Shown in pieces: positions 53,057 through 61,184 of a stretch of DNA of 64,000 bases. Both the position numbers and the translations under genes were made by a program. The notes under the pieces were generated by a model. The model was not told the origin of the DNA. It made no database searches and saw only the letters and a program-made list of their open reading frames with translations. This DNA is from Corynebacterium phocae (GTDB lineage: Bacteria; Actinomycetota; Actinomycetes; Mycobacteriales; Mycobacteriaceae): assembly GCF_008693075.1 (NCBI RefSeq), contig NZ_VXKJ01000043.1, positions 124,001-188,000 of the forward strand, given 5' to 3'. Position 1 is the stretch's first letter. Every line of letters starts with the position of its first letter.

Positions 53057-53986
53057 ATGGCCGGTGGCCTCATTGCCCTGTTAGACGACGTAGCCCTCAT
53101 TGCCCGCGCCGCAGCCTCCAACGTTGATGACGTGGCGGCTTTGGCCGGCAAGACGTCCGCGCGCGCAGCCGGCGTGGTCATCGACGACGCCGCGGTTACC
53201 CCGCAGTACGTAGCCGGCGTCAAACCCGCGCGCGAGCTGCCCATGATTTGGCGGATCACCAAGGGCTCTTTGATTAACAAGCTGGCCATCATCTTGCCCA
53301 TCGCGATGATCCTTAGCGCCATCGCCCCGTGGGCGCTGACCCCCATTTTGATGTGCGGCGGCACCTTCCTGTGCTACGAGGGCGCTCATAAGATTTTGCA
53401 CCGCTTCCTCCCCCACGATACCCACGAGGAAAAGGCACCAGCCACGGTCAGCGGCAAGGAAGCTGAGGACAAACTAGTCTCCTCCGCGATTACCACCGAT
53501 CTTATTCTCAGCGCGGAAATCATGGTGATTTCGCTCAACTCCATCATCGATGAGAGCTTCTGGATGCGCCTAGCAACCCTCATCGTGGTGGCAATCTTTA
53601 TCACCGTGGGCGTCTACGGCGCGGTGGGCCTGTTGGTCAAGATGGACGATATTGGCTTGAGCCTGCTCAAGCGCAGCAAAGGCAAATCCAAGCTGGGAGA
53701 GGCCCTGGTCAAGGGCATGCCCAAGGTGCTCAAGGGACTTACCATCGTGGGCACCGCCGCCATGCTCTGGGTCGGTGGCCACATTGTCATTGCCGGCCTG
53801 CATGAGTTCGGCGCCAACCAGCCCCACGATTTCATCCACCATCTTTCGCACGTTGTGGATAACGGCGCAGTGGCCTGGACCATCGACACCGTCTTTTCCA
53901 TGGCCTTCGGTTTCATCTTGGGGGCTGTGGTGGTCAGTGTCGTGGAATTTGTTAAGTCAACGCAGCGCGGCGCACGCGCGCACTAG
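53057..53986 (+). CDS. DUF808 family inner membrane protein (YedI-like)
   Basis: 309 residues. The starting MAGGLIALLDDVALIARAAA, the DVAALAGKTSARAAGVVIDD segment, and GVKPARELPMIWRI are hallmarks of DUF808. About six hydrophobic helices follow. Function is unknown across the family. It begins 3 bp after the DUF402 stop, so the exported protein, DUF402 and DUF808 genes form one operon. Confidence 0.85.
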   Translation: MAGGLIALLDDVALIARAAASNVDDVAALAGKTSARAAGVVIDDAAVTPQYVAGVKPARELPMIWRITKGSLINKLAIILPIAMILSAIAPWALTPILMCGGTFLCYEGAHKILHRFLPHDTHEEKAPATVSGKEAEDKLVSSAITTDLILSAEIMVISLNSIIDESFWMRLATLIVVAIFITVGVYGAVGLLVKMDDIGLSLLKRSKGKSKLGEALVKGMPKVLKGLTIVGTAAMLWVGGHIVIAGLHEFGANQPHDFIHHLSHVVDNGAVAWTIDTVFSMAFGFILGAVVVSVVEFVKSTQRGARAH

Positions 53987-53998
53987 GACTAAGCGCGC

Positions 53999-54838
53999 AT
54001 GCAACACTACCCGCTGCCCGGAAGCTACCTTGGCGTTGAATACGTAGCTATCTTGGAAAATCTAGTCTCCTCCACAGCGTTGAGCATCCCCGGGTTGGGA
54101 AGTAAACCGCTCTGGCTGGACGTCGTGTTGGAAGCCGATAACCTGCACCGCGGCTGGCGGGTACGCTGCGACCACGGCTACCTGGGCTGGCTAGACAGCG
54201 CCGAGTCCGCCGACTACCCGCAGCTAGAGCGCCTGCGCCGGGCTCATATGGTGGCCTACACCAAGGCAACTATCGAGATCGTAGACAACGCACTAGAAAT
54301 CGCCGTCTTTCTTGGCCTGGCACCGTGGCAGATCCCCGTCAACAACCCTCTTCCGGGCTCCCTGCTATTCAACTCTGGTTTTCCAGTTATCTTGCACCCG
54401 GCCTTAAACCTTGACGTCTTGGACGCCCTAGGCACTAGGCAGTTTATCTGCGAGGTAAGCGCGCACGGGACCGGGTTTCACGCCAAGATAGACGGCAACA
54501 GCATCGGTATCTTCCACCCTCCGGCCCACGTAGCACACGTTCTTGAACAGGCGGCCACCAAGGGTCTGAAGGTCAGCGCCCGCGCGTATTCGGCCGGCGG
54601 CCAGCTCGCGCTGGACTTGCCTGCGGATAACCAACAACTCTACGTAGCCCCGCCCCCACCGTTGCCCTGCGCGCAGCCGCCGCTTCCGGAGGTAGCGCAA
54701 CACTCCGATTGGGAGGTCACCGTTGTTTCCTCGGTTCTTGCAGAACACGTCCTTACTCCCCCTCCCCGCGGTACCCGGCGCCTAGAGCAAGCGCCGCAAG
54801 TTCCCGTCCACGCGCCGGGTAACCCCGCGCGCATCTAG
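53999..54838 (+). CDS. Hypothetical protein overlapping selB 3' end
   Basis: 279 residues, soluble. Residues 1-95 (PGSYLGVEYVAILENL, VVLEADNLHRGWRVRCDHGYLGWLD, SADYPQLERLRRAH) recall HIRAN-like domains that bind DNA ends, but the match is weak. The last 70 residues are proline-rich and probably disordered. It starts 12 bp after DUF808 in the same direction. Its last 57 bp (54782-54838) overlap the end of selB on the opposite strand, an unusual convergent overlap, perhaps marking the edge of the selenium block. Function unknown. Confidence 0.6.
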   Translation: MQHYPLPGSYLGVEYVAILENLVSSTALSIPGLGSKPLWLDVVLEADNLHRGWRVRCDHGYLGWLDSAESADYPQLERLRRAHMVAYTKATIEIVDNALEIAVFLGLAPWQIPVNNPLPGSLLFNSGFPVILHPALNLDVLDALGTRQFICEVSAHGTGFHAKIDGNSIGIFHPPAHVAHVLEQAATKGLKVSARAYSAGGQLALDLPADNQQLYVAPPPPLPCAQPPLPEVAQHSDWEVTVVSSVLAEHVLTPPPRGTRRLEQAPQVPVHAPGNPARI

Positions 54839-56485
54839 GTGTTCCAGCAGCGGAACCGCTACGCGCCGCGTGGTCCCCAGTGCCTGGCGCGCCGCTGACA
54901 GGCTAAACGGATGAGCTATCTCCCGCAGCCGGGCCCGCGCCAGATCCTCTGCCTGCGGCGGCAGCACTACCCCGCCGATCCGCAGCAGACGCCCGGCGCG
55001 CTGCGCCGCAGCTAATTCCTTGGTACCCAGACCCAGCCTTTCCAGCTCCCCCGCTTCCGGTGCCCGGAAGGGGGCTTGCCGCCAGCCGGCCTCCAGACTT
55101 GCCACCGCATCTTCGGCCGGCCCCAAATCTGCCCGCGGGCCCGGGCGGCTAATTACCCCGTTACTATCTTCCAGCTGTGCCGCTGCAACTACCACCGGCA
55201 GGAGTTCCGGTGCCGGCAGTTGCGCCGCGGCTGCCGCCCGGGGCAGGCCCGCTTCCAGGGGTCCCAAGGAGTCCACCGCCGCTAACAGTTGCTCTTTCCA
55301 TGTCACCAGCGCTGGAGGATGGACCCACCAACCCGCAAATTCCACAGCGCCGTCCGGCTTGTCGATTCCCAACAGTGCGGCCGCGCTGGCATTAAGTGCC
55401 CCGCGCCGCTCGATATGGCGCAGCCTGCCTTCGGCTAACTCTTGCGCCCGGCGCGCCGCGTCACCCCGGCGCCGCAACTCCACTGGGTCGAGGTCCACTA
55501 CTTGGGCACACCCCAGCACGTGGCGTGAGCCCGTTCCGCGCAGCACCAGGCGCTCGCCCACTGCCAGCGCCACCCGGCGCGCAAAGTGAAGGCGGGCGAA
55601 TTCCCCGCCCAGCCGGCGGATTCTTACCGGGATGCTGGCGGTGCCAATATGCGCCACAGTACTGTCCGGGGTTTCTACTGGCACACGGGCGTCAACCGCG
55701 CTGACCTGCGGCCAGGCATGGGGTGTTAACAGGCAATCCCCGCGGCTTACCTGGCCTACCTCCACGCCCCGCAGGTTCACCGCCACGCGGGACACCGGCC
55801 CGATTTCTTCTCGTGCCACGTTCTCGCTCTGCAGCCCGCGCACCTCCACGGTTTCATCCCCCAGCGTGAGCTTGTCACCCACCCGGAGGGTACCGGCCGT
55901 CAAAGTCCCAGTGACCACGGTTCCAGCCCCTGTGACGCTAAACGCGCGGTCTATCCACAACCGCACGCGGGCTGCCGGGTCCGGGCGCGGTGCGCTTGCC
56001 ACAACGCGGTCGAGGACCTCGCGCAGCTCATCCAGACCCTGACCCGTGGGGGCGGCAACTGGAACCACAGGCGCGTTTTCTAGGGAGGTGCCCACCAGGC
56101 GGCGGCGCACGTCATCCTCTACGCCCTCGGCCCACGGCTTATCCGCGCGGGTGAGCGCCACCACCCCGGCAAGCCCCAGAGCGTCGATGGCCGCCACGTG
56201 GTCACTGGTCTGGGCCTGCCAGCCTTCATCGGCTGCCACCACCAGTAGCGCCATGGGTGCCGGCCCCACCCCAGCTAGCATGTTTCCCAAGAAACGCTCA
56301 TGCCCGGGCACGTCCACGAACGCCAAATCTTCGCCAGACGGCAACGTGGTCCACGCAAAACCCAAGTCAATGGTGAGCCCGCGGCGTTTTTCTTCTTCCA
56401 GCCGGTCCGGGTCAATACCTGTCAGCGCCCTGACCAAAGTGGATTTTCCGTGGTCCACGTGGCCGGCGGTAGCTATGACGTACAC
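54782..56485 (-). CDS. selB: Selenocysteine-specific elongation factor SelB
   Basis: 567 residues. EF-Tu-like GTPase that delivers Sec-tRNA-Sec to UGA codons: G1 [31 protein letters not shown] (SelB-specific G2), G3 [16 protein letters not shown]4 TRADKP. Domains II and III follow, then the winged-helix C-terminus that reads the SECIS hairpin, ending [20 protein letters not shown] and [19 protein letters not shown]. Slightly shorter than E. coli SelB (614). It starts 5 bp after selA, so selA-selB is one operon. Its partners selC, selD and a UGA-containing fdhA are all in the window. Confidence 0.96.
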   Translation of the reverse strand: MYVIATAGHVDHGKSTLVRALTGIDPDRLEEEKRRGLTIDLGFAWTTLPSGEDLAFVDVPGHERFLGNMLAGVGPAPMALLVVAADEGWQAQTSDHVAAIDALGLAGVVALTRADKPWAEGVEDDVRRRLVGTSLENAPVVPVAAPTGQGLDELREVLDRVVASAPRPDPAARVRLWIDRAFSVTGAGTVVTGTLTAGTLRVGDKLTLGDETVEVRGLQSENVAREEIGPVSRVAVNLRGVEVGQVSRGDCLLTPHAWPQVSAVDARVPVETPDSTVAHIGTASIPVRIRRLGGEFARLHFARRVALAVGERLVLRGTGSRHVLGCAQVVDLDPVELRRRGDAARRAQELAEGRLRHIERRGALNASAAALLGIDKPDGAVEFAGWWVHPPALVTWKEQLLAAVDSLGPLEAGLPRAAAAAQLPAPELLPVVVAAAQLEDSNGVISRPGPRADLGPAEDAVASLEAGWRQAPFRAPEAGELERLGLGTKELAAAQRAGRLLRIGGVVLPPQAEDLARARLREIAHPFSLSAARQALGTTRRVAVPLLEHLDARGVTRRVDGNLRRLL

Positions 56486-56490
56486 GCGCC

Positions 56491-57759
56491 CTACACCAGC
56501 TTTCTTATCAGCCCAGTGAGCCAGGCGTCCCGGGCGGCAGGCACGCAGCGCAGGTCAACTAAGCAGCGGGAGTCTTTCACGCGCGCTAACACCCCGTGTT
56601 GGCGCAGCTTGGCAGCCAAGCCTTCCGGGTAGGCCGCCGCGAACCCGGGCAGCGGGTACTCCGGGGCCCCGCCCCCGCCTACGCGGCCGGAGTGCTCCAC
56701 GAGCTGCCCGCCGGTGGCGTGTGCCAGGGCCTGCGTGCGGGCGTGGGTATCCGCGTAGAGCGCGCTGCGCACCAGGTTCTCCCCGGAGGCCACCGTGGCT
56801 TCCAACGCCGCCAGGCGCACTTTGTCCATGCGCACCGCCCGGGCCAAGGGATGGCTCTTGAGTTTGGCTATTGCCTCACCTGTGCCCAGCAGGATACCGG
56901 CTTGTGGCCCGCCCAGCAGCTTGTCCCCGCTAGCAATGACCACGTCCGCGCCGGCGCGCAGCTGGGCGGCAATATCCGGCTCTTCCGGCAGCTTAGGCTC
57001 CGGTGCTAGCAGCCCGGATCCTAGGTCCACGATGAGCGGCACCCCCAGGCCGGCTAGCTCCGCGGTGCCCACGGCCGCGGTGAACCCCGAAATCAGGTAG
57101 TTCGACGGGTGGACCTTCACTACCGCACCGGTGTTGTCTCCCAGCGCCTGCTGATAGTCCTGCAAGTGGGTCCGGTTGGTAGCGCCCACCTCCTTGAGGG
57201 TCACGCGCGCGGACTCGATGAGCTCCGGGAGCCGAAACCCCGCGCCAATCTCAATAAGCTCACCCCGGGAGATGAGCACCTCGCGGTCTTCAGCCAGCGC
57301 CGCGCAGGCCAGCAACAGCGCGGCCGCGCCGTTGTTTACCACCAGCGCGTCCTGCGCGGCGGGGCACGCCTCTAGCAATGCGGTGATAACACCCGCTCCA
57401 CGGTAAGCGGAGCGCCGCCCGGTCCCTAAGTCCAGCTCCACATCCGTGTAGCCTGCGGCGTCGACCATGGCGCGCGTGGCCGCGGGGCTCAGCGGCGCGC
57501 GGCCCAAATTGGTGTGAACAATCACGCCAGTGGCATTGATGACCGGGTGCAGCGAGGACACTTCCAGCCTCCCCACGGCGTCGACAACCGCGCCTTCCAC
57601 GGCCTCCGGGGCCAGCTCGCCTGCCCGCGCACGCCGCAAGACCTCATCCACGGCTTCCCGCACACGCGCTTTACTCACCCGGCCTAAAGCCACCCGAACC
57701 TCCGGCAAGGCCAGCAACAAGTCAGTTCGGGGAATACGGCGGCGGGGGTTGTCATTCAT
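56491..57759 (-). CDS. selA: L-seryl-tRNA(Sec) selenium transferase SelA
   Basis: PLP enzyme that converts Ser-tRNA-Sec to Sec-tRNA-Sec using selenophosphate. 422 residues: [47 protein letters not shown], and the PLP lysine in [15 protein letters not shown] near residue 285. ATG 57759 is selected; a -10 box TAAACT (57768-57773 on the minus strand) ends 8 nt before it, so a leaderless transcript starting between selC and selA is likely. The frame remains open through selC upstream, which is chance. First gene of selA-selB. Confidence 0.96.
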   Translation of the reverse strand: MNDNPRRRIPRTDLLLALPEVRVALGRVSKARVREAVDEVLRRARAGELAPEAVEGAVVDAVGRLEVSSLHPVINATGVIVHTNLGRAPLSPAATRAMVDAAGYTDVELDLGTGRRSAYRGAGVITALLEACPAAQDALVVNNGAAALLLACAALAEDREVLISRGELIEIGAGFRLPELIESARVTLKEVGATNRTHLQDYQQALGDNTGAVVKVHPSNYLISGFTAAVGTAELAGLGVPLIVDLGSGLLAPEPKLPEEPDIAAQLRAGADVVIASGDKLLGGPQAGILLGTGEAIAKLKSHPLARAVRMDKVRLAALEATVASGENLVRSALYADTHARTQALAHATGGQLVEHSGRVGGGGAPEYPLPGFAAAYPEGLAAKLRQHGVLARVKDSRCLVDLRCVPAARDAWLTGLIRKLV

Positions 57760-57767
57760 GGGCACCA

Positions 57768-57773
57768 AGTTTA
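57768..57773 (-). promoter_or_regulatory. -10 box TAAACT for selA
   Basis: Read on the minus strand, TAAACT ends 8 nt before the selA ATG and lies 18 nt past the 3' end of selC; fits a leaderless selAB promoter. Confidence 0.5.
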
Positions 57774-57790
57774 GTGCCCCGTACACTTTT

Positions 57791-57885
57791 TGGCGGAGAC
57801 GGACAGGAATCGAACCTGCCAAACCAAGGTACTTGGCTTCACCGGTTTTGAAGACCGGGGCGCCCACCAGGACACATACGTCTCC
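57791..57885 (-). tRNA. selC: tRNA-Sec (anticodon UCA), encoded CCA
   Basis: 95-nt gene. Acceptor arm GGAGACG pairs with CGTCTCC followed by GCCA; anticodon stem CCGGT/ACCGG encloses CTTCAAA with anticodon TCA at 57851-57849; a long variable arm CCAAG-TAC-CTTGG and T-arm with GGTTCGATTCC. The UCA anticodon, long variable arm and 95-nt length fit tRNA-Sec. Lies between selD (divergent) and selA. Confidence 0.97.
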
Positions 57886-57913
57886 ACTGAGCACAGTACT
57901 TTCGCGGAGTAAC

Positions 57914-58912
57914 ATGGGGCAAATGACTAGGCTTACTTCCTTTGCCGCTGGTGGCGGCTGCGCGTGCAAGATCCCCGCCGGCCAACTGGAAACCGCCGTG
58001 GCCGGGCTCGTGGGCACCGCTGGACCCGAGGTCCTGGTGGGCCTGGACGCCGGTGATGACGCCTCCGCAGTCACACTCCGCGATGACCTGGCACTGATTT
58101 CCACCACGGACTTCTTTACCCCCATGCTCGATGACCCCTATGACTGGGGCCGGGTGGCCGCCACCAACGCGCTATCCGACGTCTACGCCATGGGCGGCAC
58201 GCCGGTAACGGCGCTCAACATTGTGGGCTGGCCCGTGGACGTCCTTGGCCTAGACATCTTGCGCGAGGTCATCCGCGGCGGCATGGACGTGGCCACCGCC
58301 GCCGGGATTTCGGTCACCGGCGGGCACTCGATTACCGCGCCGGAGCCCATCTACGGCATGGCGGTGAGCGGCACCGCGCACCCGGACAAACTCATGGGCA
58401 TAGACCAAGCCCAGCCCGGGCTGCCCATCACGCTGACCAAGCCCCTGGGCGTGGGCATTTTCAACAACAAGCACAAGGCCACTGGTGAGGTCAGCCTGGA
58501 AGCCGTGGAGTCCATGACCACTTTGAACAAGGACGCGGCAATGCTGGCAGTCAAGGCCGGCATTAGGGCCGCCACGGACGTCACCGGTTTTGGACTTTTG
58601 GGCCACCTCTACAAAATGTGCCGGGCTTCCGGGGTGTCGGCTGAGCTGGACTTTGCGGCCGTGCCGGAAATCCCCGGCGCCAAGGCCGCACTGCGCGAAG
58701 GCTTTGTCCCCGGTGGGTCAAGGCGCAACCTGGAGTGGGTGCGCGAGCACCTCCACGCCCCTGGCCTTAGCGAAGGGGACCTAGTCTTCTTGGCCGACGC
58801 CCAGACTTCCGGCGGACTGCTAGTAATAGGCGAGCTGCCGGGCTACCCCGTCATAGGCCGCACCACCGCGCTCACCAACACAGCGCAGCCGGCGGTCATC
58901 ACCGTGCGCTAG
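57914..58912 (+). CDS. selD: Selenide, water dikinase SelD
   Basis: Makes selenophosphate from selenide and ATP, the Se donor for SelA. 332 residues: the catalytic start reads GGGCACKIP with Cys and Lys (the position that is Sec in some SelD proteins), then DDASAVTLRDDLALISTTDF, NALSDVYAMGGTP, GGHSI and DVTGFGLLGHLY. ATG 57914 has GGAG 4 nt upstream; ATG 57923 is an alternative. It is divergent from selC/selA and its stop is 8 bp from the convergent stop of the nrfD gene. Confidence 0.96.
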   Translation: MGQMTRLTSFAAGGGCACKIPAGQLETAVAGLVGTAGPEVLVGLDAGDDASAVTLRDDLALISTTDFFTPMLDDPYDWGRVAATNALSDVYAMGGTPVTALNIVGWPVDVLGLDILREVIRGGMDVATAAGISVTGGHSITAPEPIYGMAVSGTAHPDKLMGIDQAQPGLPITLTKPLGVGIFNNKHKATGEVSLEAVESMTTLNKDAAMLAVKAGIRAATDVTGFGLLGHLYKMCRASGVSAELDFAAVPEIPGAKAALREGFVPGGSRRNLEWVREHLHAPGLSEGDLVFLADAQTSGGLLVIGELPGYPVIGRTTALTNTAQPAVITVR

Positions 58913-58920
58913 ACCACCGG

Positions 58921-60108
58921 CTAACCCACGGTCACGATGTCGTGATCCAGGCCCTCGGCCTTCCGGCGGGCCTCCGCGCGGCGCTTTTGCGGGCCAATGA
59001 CGGCCTGCGGGTCCTTGGCGGAGGCCAGCCCGCCTTCAAATACCCCAAATCGGGTACACGCGGAGCCGGCCGCTAGGGCCAGGCCCGCCAGCACGGAGAC
59101 TTTCCGGGACTTGGTCACGCACGCCAGCGCAGTGCCCACCCCGCCGGCTGCCACCAAATACTCCGAGGCCTTCATAAGCTTGCCAGGAGTGCCGTGGTGC
59201 AGGTGGCGCGCGGTTTCCGGTTCCATGGACGCCTCCATCTTCCGTGCCGCGGCCAGGTCCACGGCCGCGCCGGCCATAGCCACCAGGCGCGCGGGGGCCG
59301 CGTCAGCGAACGGGGTGGTCACCATGGCAACCCCCGAAGAAGCCAAAGACGCCGATGCCCCGAACACGTACGGCAGGTACTCCCGGGTATCCGCCCACGT
59401 GGGGTTGGAGGTGTCCCCCAGGAGCACGGCGGTGTAGGTAGCCAGCGGCCCACCCAGCACGCCGGCAAGGACACCGGCGGGCCCGGCCGCCATACGCATT
59501 GGTGTACGCAGCGGCTTGAGCAGCTTTTGCGGAACCGGGGTGTGCTCAGCAAGCTCAACTAGCTCAGCGGCTGCCGCCACACCGGACACCGCGCCGAAAG
59601 AGCCCAGAATCCACGACCCCACCGACATGGGCGAGCTAATTTTGAACACCCGGAACATATTGAGCAACCGTTCGGGCCGCCCCAGGTCAAGGATTAGCAT
59701 GGCAGACCCGGCCGCTGCCGCACCAAAGGCGGCCAGACGGGTGGTGCGACAAAGGGCGGCGTTGCCGGTAGCCTGCGCGCCGAGCGCCAACATTCCGGAG
59801 CCGCCGGACACGCCGCCTAAAAACAGGTAGGCGGCAATTGGCCACTCCCACGGCGGGGCCTTGACCACGGGTTTGCCGTAGTAATCAGCGAACTCAAAAT
59901 CCTCGGCCATCCGGGCCTCTTTGGACCCATCCATGGCACCCGCCCCCATCCCGCTGCCCGGACCAGAGCGCTTTTTCTTGCGCTTCTTCCCGCCCCGGCG
60001 CGGGCGGCGGGGTTCCTGTGGCGGCCGGTACTCGTCAAACTCGCCTGGGTTGTAGCCGCCAGTTCCCGGCGTTCCTCCGGCTAGTTCATCGGATGATTTA
60101 TCAGCCAT
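58921..60108 (-). CDS. NrfD-family membrane subunit of formate dehydrogenase
   Basis: 395 residues. Cytoplasmic N-terminal tail with a strongly basic patch (RRGGKKRKKKR, near 40-50), then EDFEFADYYGKPVVKAPPWEW and about eight membrane helices of the NrfD/PsrC quinol-binding type (YLFLGGVSGGSGMLALG; LILDLGRPERLLNMFRVFK). It would anchor the FdhAB dimer and pass electrons to menaquinone. The start codon lies inside the fdhB end: ATG 60108 follows GGAGG in the overlap of 8 bp, so fdhB and this gene are coupled. Third gene of the fdhA-fdhB-nrfD operon. Confidence 0.9.
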   Translation of the reverse strand: MADKSSDELAGGTPGTGGYNPGEFDEYRPPQEPRRPRRGGKKRKKKRSGPGSGMGAGAMDGSKEARMAEDFEFADYYGKPVVKAPPWEWPIAAYLFLGGVSGGSGMLALGAQATGNAALCRTTRLAAFGAAAAGSAMLILDLGRPERLLNMFRVFKISSPMSVGSWILGSFGAVSGVAAAAELVELAEHTPVPQKLLKPLRTPMRMAAGPAGVLAGVLGGPLATYTAVLLGDTSNPTWADTREYLPYVFGASASLASSGVAMVTTPFADAAPARLVAMAGAAVDLAAARKMEASMEPETARHLHHGTPGKLMKASEYLVAAGGVGTALACVTKSRKVSVLAGLALAAGSACTRFGVFEGGLASAKDPQAVIGPQKRRAEARRKAEGLDHDIVTVG

Positions 60109-61183
60109 GACGTCCTCCCGTCATCACGAACGCACCGGCCATGACGCCGGCCATTCCGGCCACGGCTTTGACCGCAGTCTTAAACATCTGGGGCAGTTCC
60201 TTAGTGGGCACCTGCGGGTCCGGCGGCAGGCCGTAGACCTCCGGGGAATCCAGCAGCAAGAAGATGGACCCGGTACCGCCCACACCGTCGTCGGGGTTGG
60301 CGCCGTAGAGGCGGGCCTCAGTCAATCCTTGCGCGTGTAACTGAGCCACGCGTTCGCGCGCTTGGGCGAGCATGTCCTCGTAAGTGCCAAAAGCGATGGA
60401 GGTGGTGGGGCAGGCCTTGGAACAGGCGGGCTGCTCGCCAATTTTCAGCCGGTCGTAACACATGGTGCACTTTTGGGCCATACCAATGTTTTTAATCGGC
60501 ATCTTCTCCCCCGGCACGTGGTCCGGGCCCTGCTTTTTCAGCTGCATGAGCTTGGCCAGGACATTGATACCGGCGTGGGCGTCGGGGCCCTCGGCCGCGA
60601 CCTCGGCGGTGGTGGCACCATCACGGTCGGACTTGATGGTCACGCCGCCGTCATCGCGCCGGTCAATAACGCCGAAGGGGCAGCCGGCCACACAGGTGCC
60701 GCAACCGTTGCACACGTCATCCTGGACCACCACGGTCTCAAACTCTGTGCGAAACAGAGCGCCGGTGGGGCACACGTCCAGGCAACCGGCGTTGGTGCAG
60801 TGCTTGCACACATCGGAAGACATTAGCCAGCGGAAATCATCGGTATCCGGCGGGGTGAGGTCTTCCTCTGCGGCCGGGGCGTCCTGGGGTTTAAGCCCCG
60901 GCAGACCCAGGGATACCAGCTGGCGGCCTTCCTCGCGCGCGGAGTCAATGCGAGTTTCGTCCTGCTCGATAAAGGCCACGTGCCGCCACGTGTTGGCCCC
61001 CAACGAGCCGGTGTTGTCATAGGAATCACCGCTTAAGGCGTAGCCTTCCACCGGGTTGCGGTTCCATTCCTTGCACGCGACCTCGCAGGCCTTGCACCCG
61101 ATACAGATTGAGGTGTCAGTGAAAAATGCCATGCGCTGGAAGGAGTCATAGCCACGCCGTTGGTCTTGCTCTAGAAGCGACAT
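60101..61183 (-). CDS. fdhB: Formate dehydrogenase iron-sulfur subunit FdhB
   Basis: About 360 residues, four 4Fe-4S clusters: CIGCKACEVACKEWN, CKHCTNAGCLDVCP, CNGCGTCVAGCPFGV and CTMCYDRLKIGEQPACSKACP. Receives electrons from the molybdenum/tungsten site of FdhA and hands them to the NrfD-type membrane subunit. The tail has one hydrophobic segment (VKAVAGMAGVMAGAFVM). ATG 61183 starts one base after the fdhA stop (TAGGATG), with GGAAGG upstream, so all three genes are coupled; the longer frame to 61303 runs inside fdhA and is rejected. Confidence 0.94.
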   Translation of the reverse strand: MSLLEQDQRRGYDSFQRMAFFTDTSICIGCKACEVACKEWNRNPVEGYALSGDSYDNTGSLGANTWRHVAFIEQDETRIDSAREEGRQLVSLGLPGLKPQDAPAAEEDLTPPDTDDFRWLMSSDVCKHCTNAGCLDVCPTGALFRTEFETVVVQDDVCNGCGTCVAGCPFGVIDRRDDGGVTIKSDRDGATTAEVAAEGPDAHAGINVLAKLMQLKKQGPDHVPGEKMPIKNIGMAQKCTMCYDRLKIGEQPACSKACPTTSIAFGTYEDMLAQARERVAQLHAQGLTEARLYGANPDDGVGGTGSIFLLLDSPEVYGLPPDPQVPTKELPQMFKTAVKAVAGMAGVMAGAFVMTGGRHG

Positions 61184-61184
61184 C

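Noticed and set aside
57530..57913. 128-codon extension upstream of selD
   Set aside because: Passes through selA antisense and selC; the Cys/Lys catalytic start and ribosome site fit 57914.
57760..58125. 122-codon extension upstream of selA
   Set aside because: Would run through the tRNA-Sec gene; it is a chance open frame.
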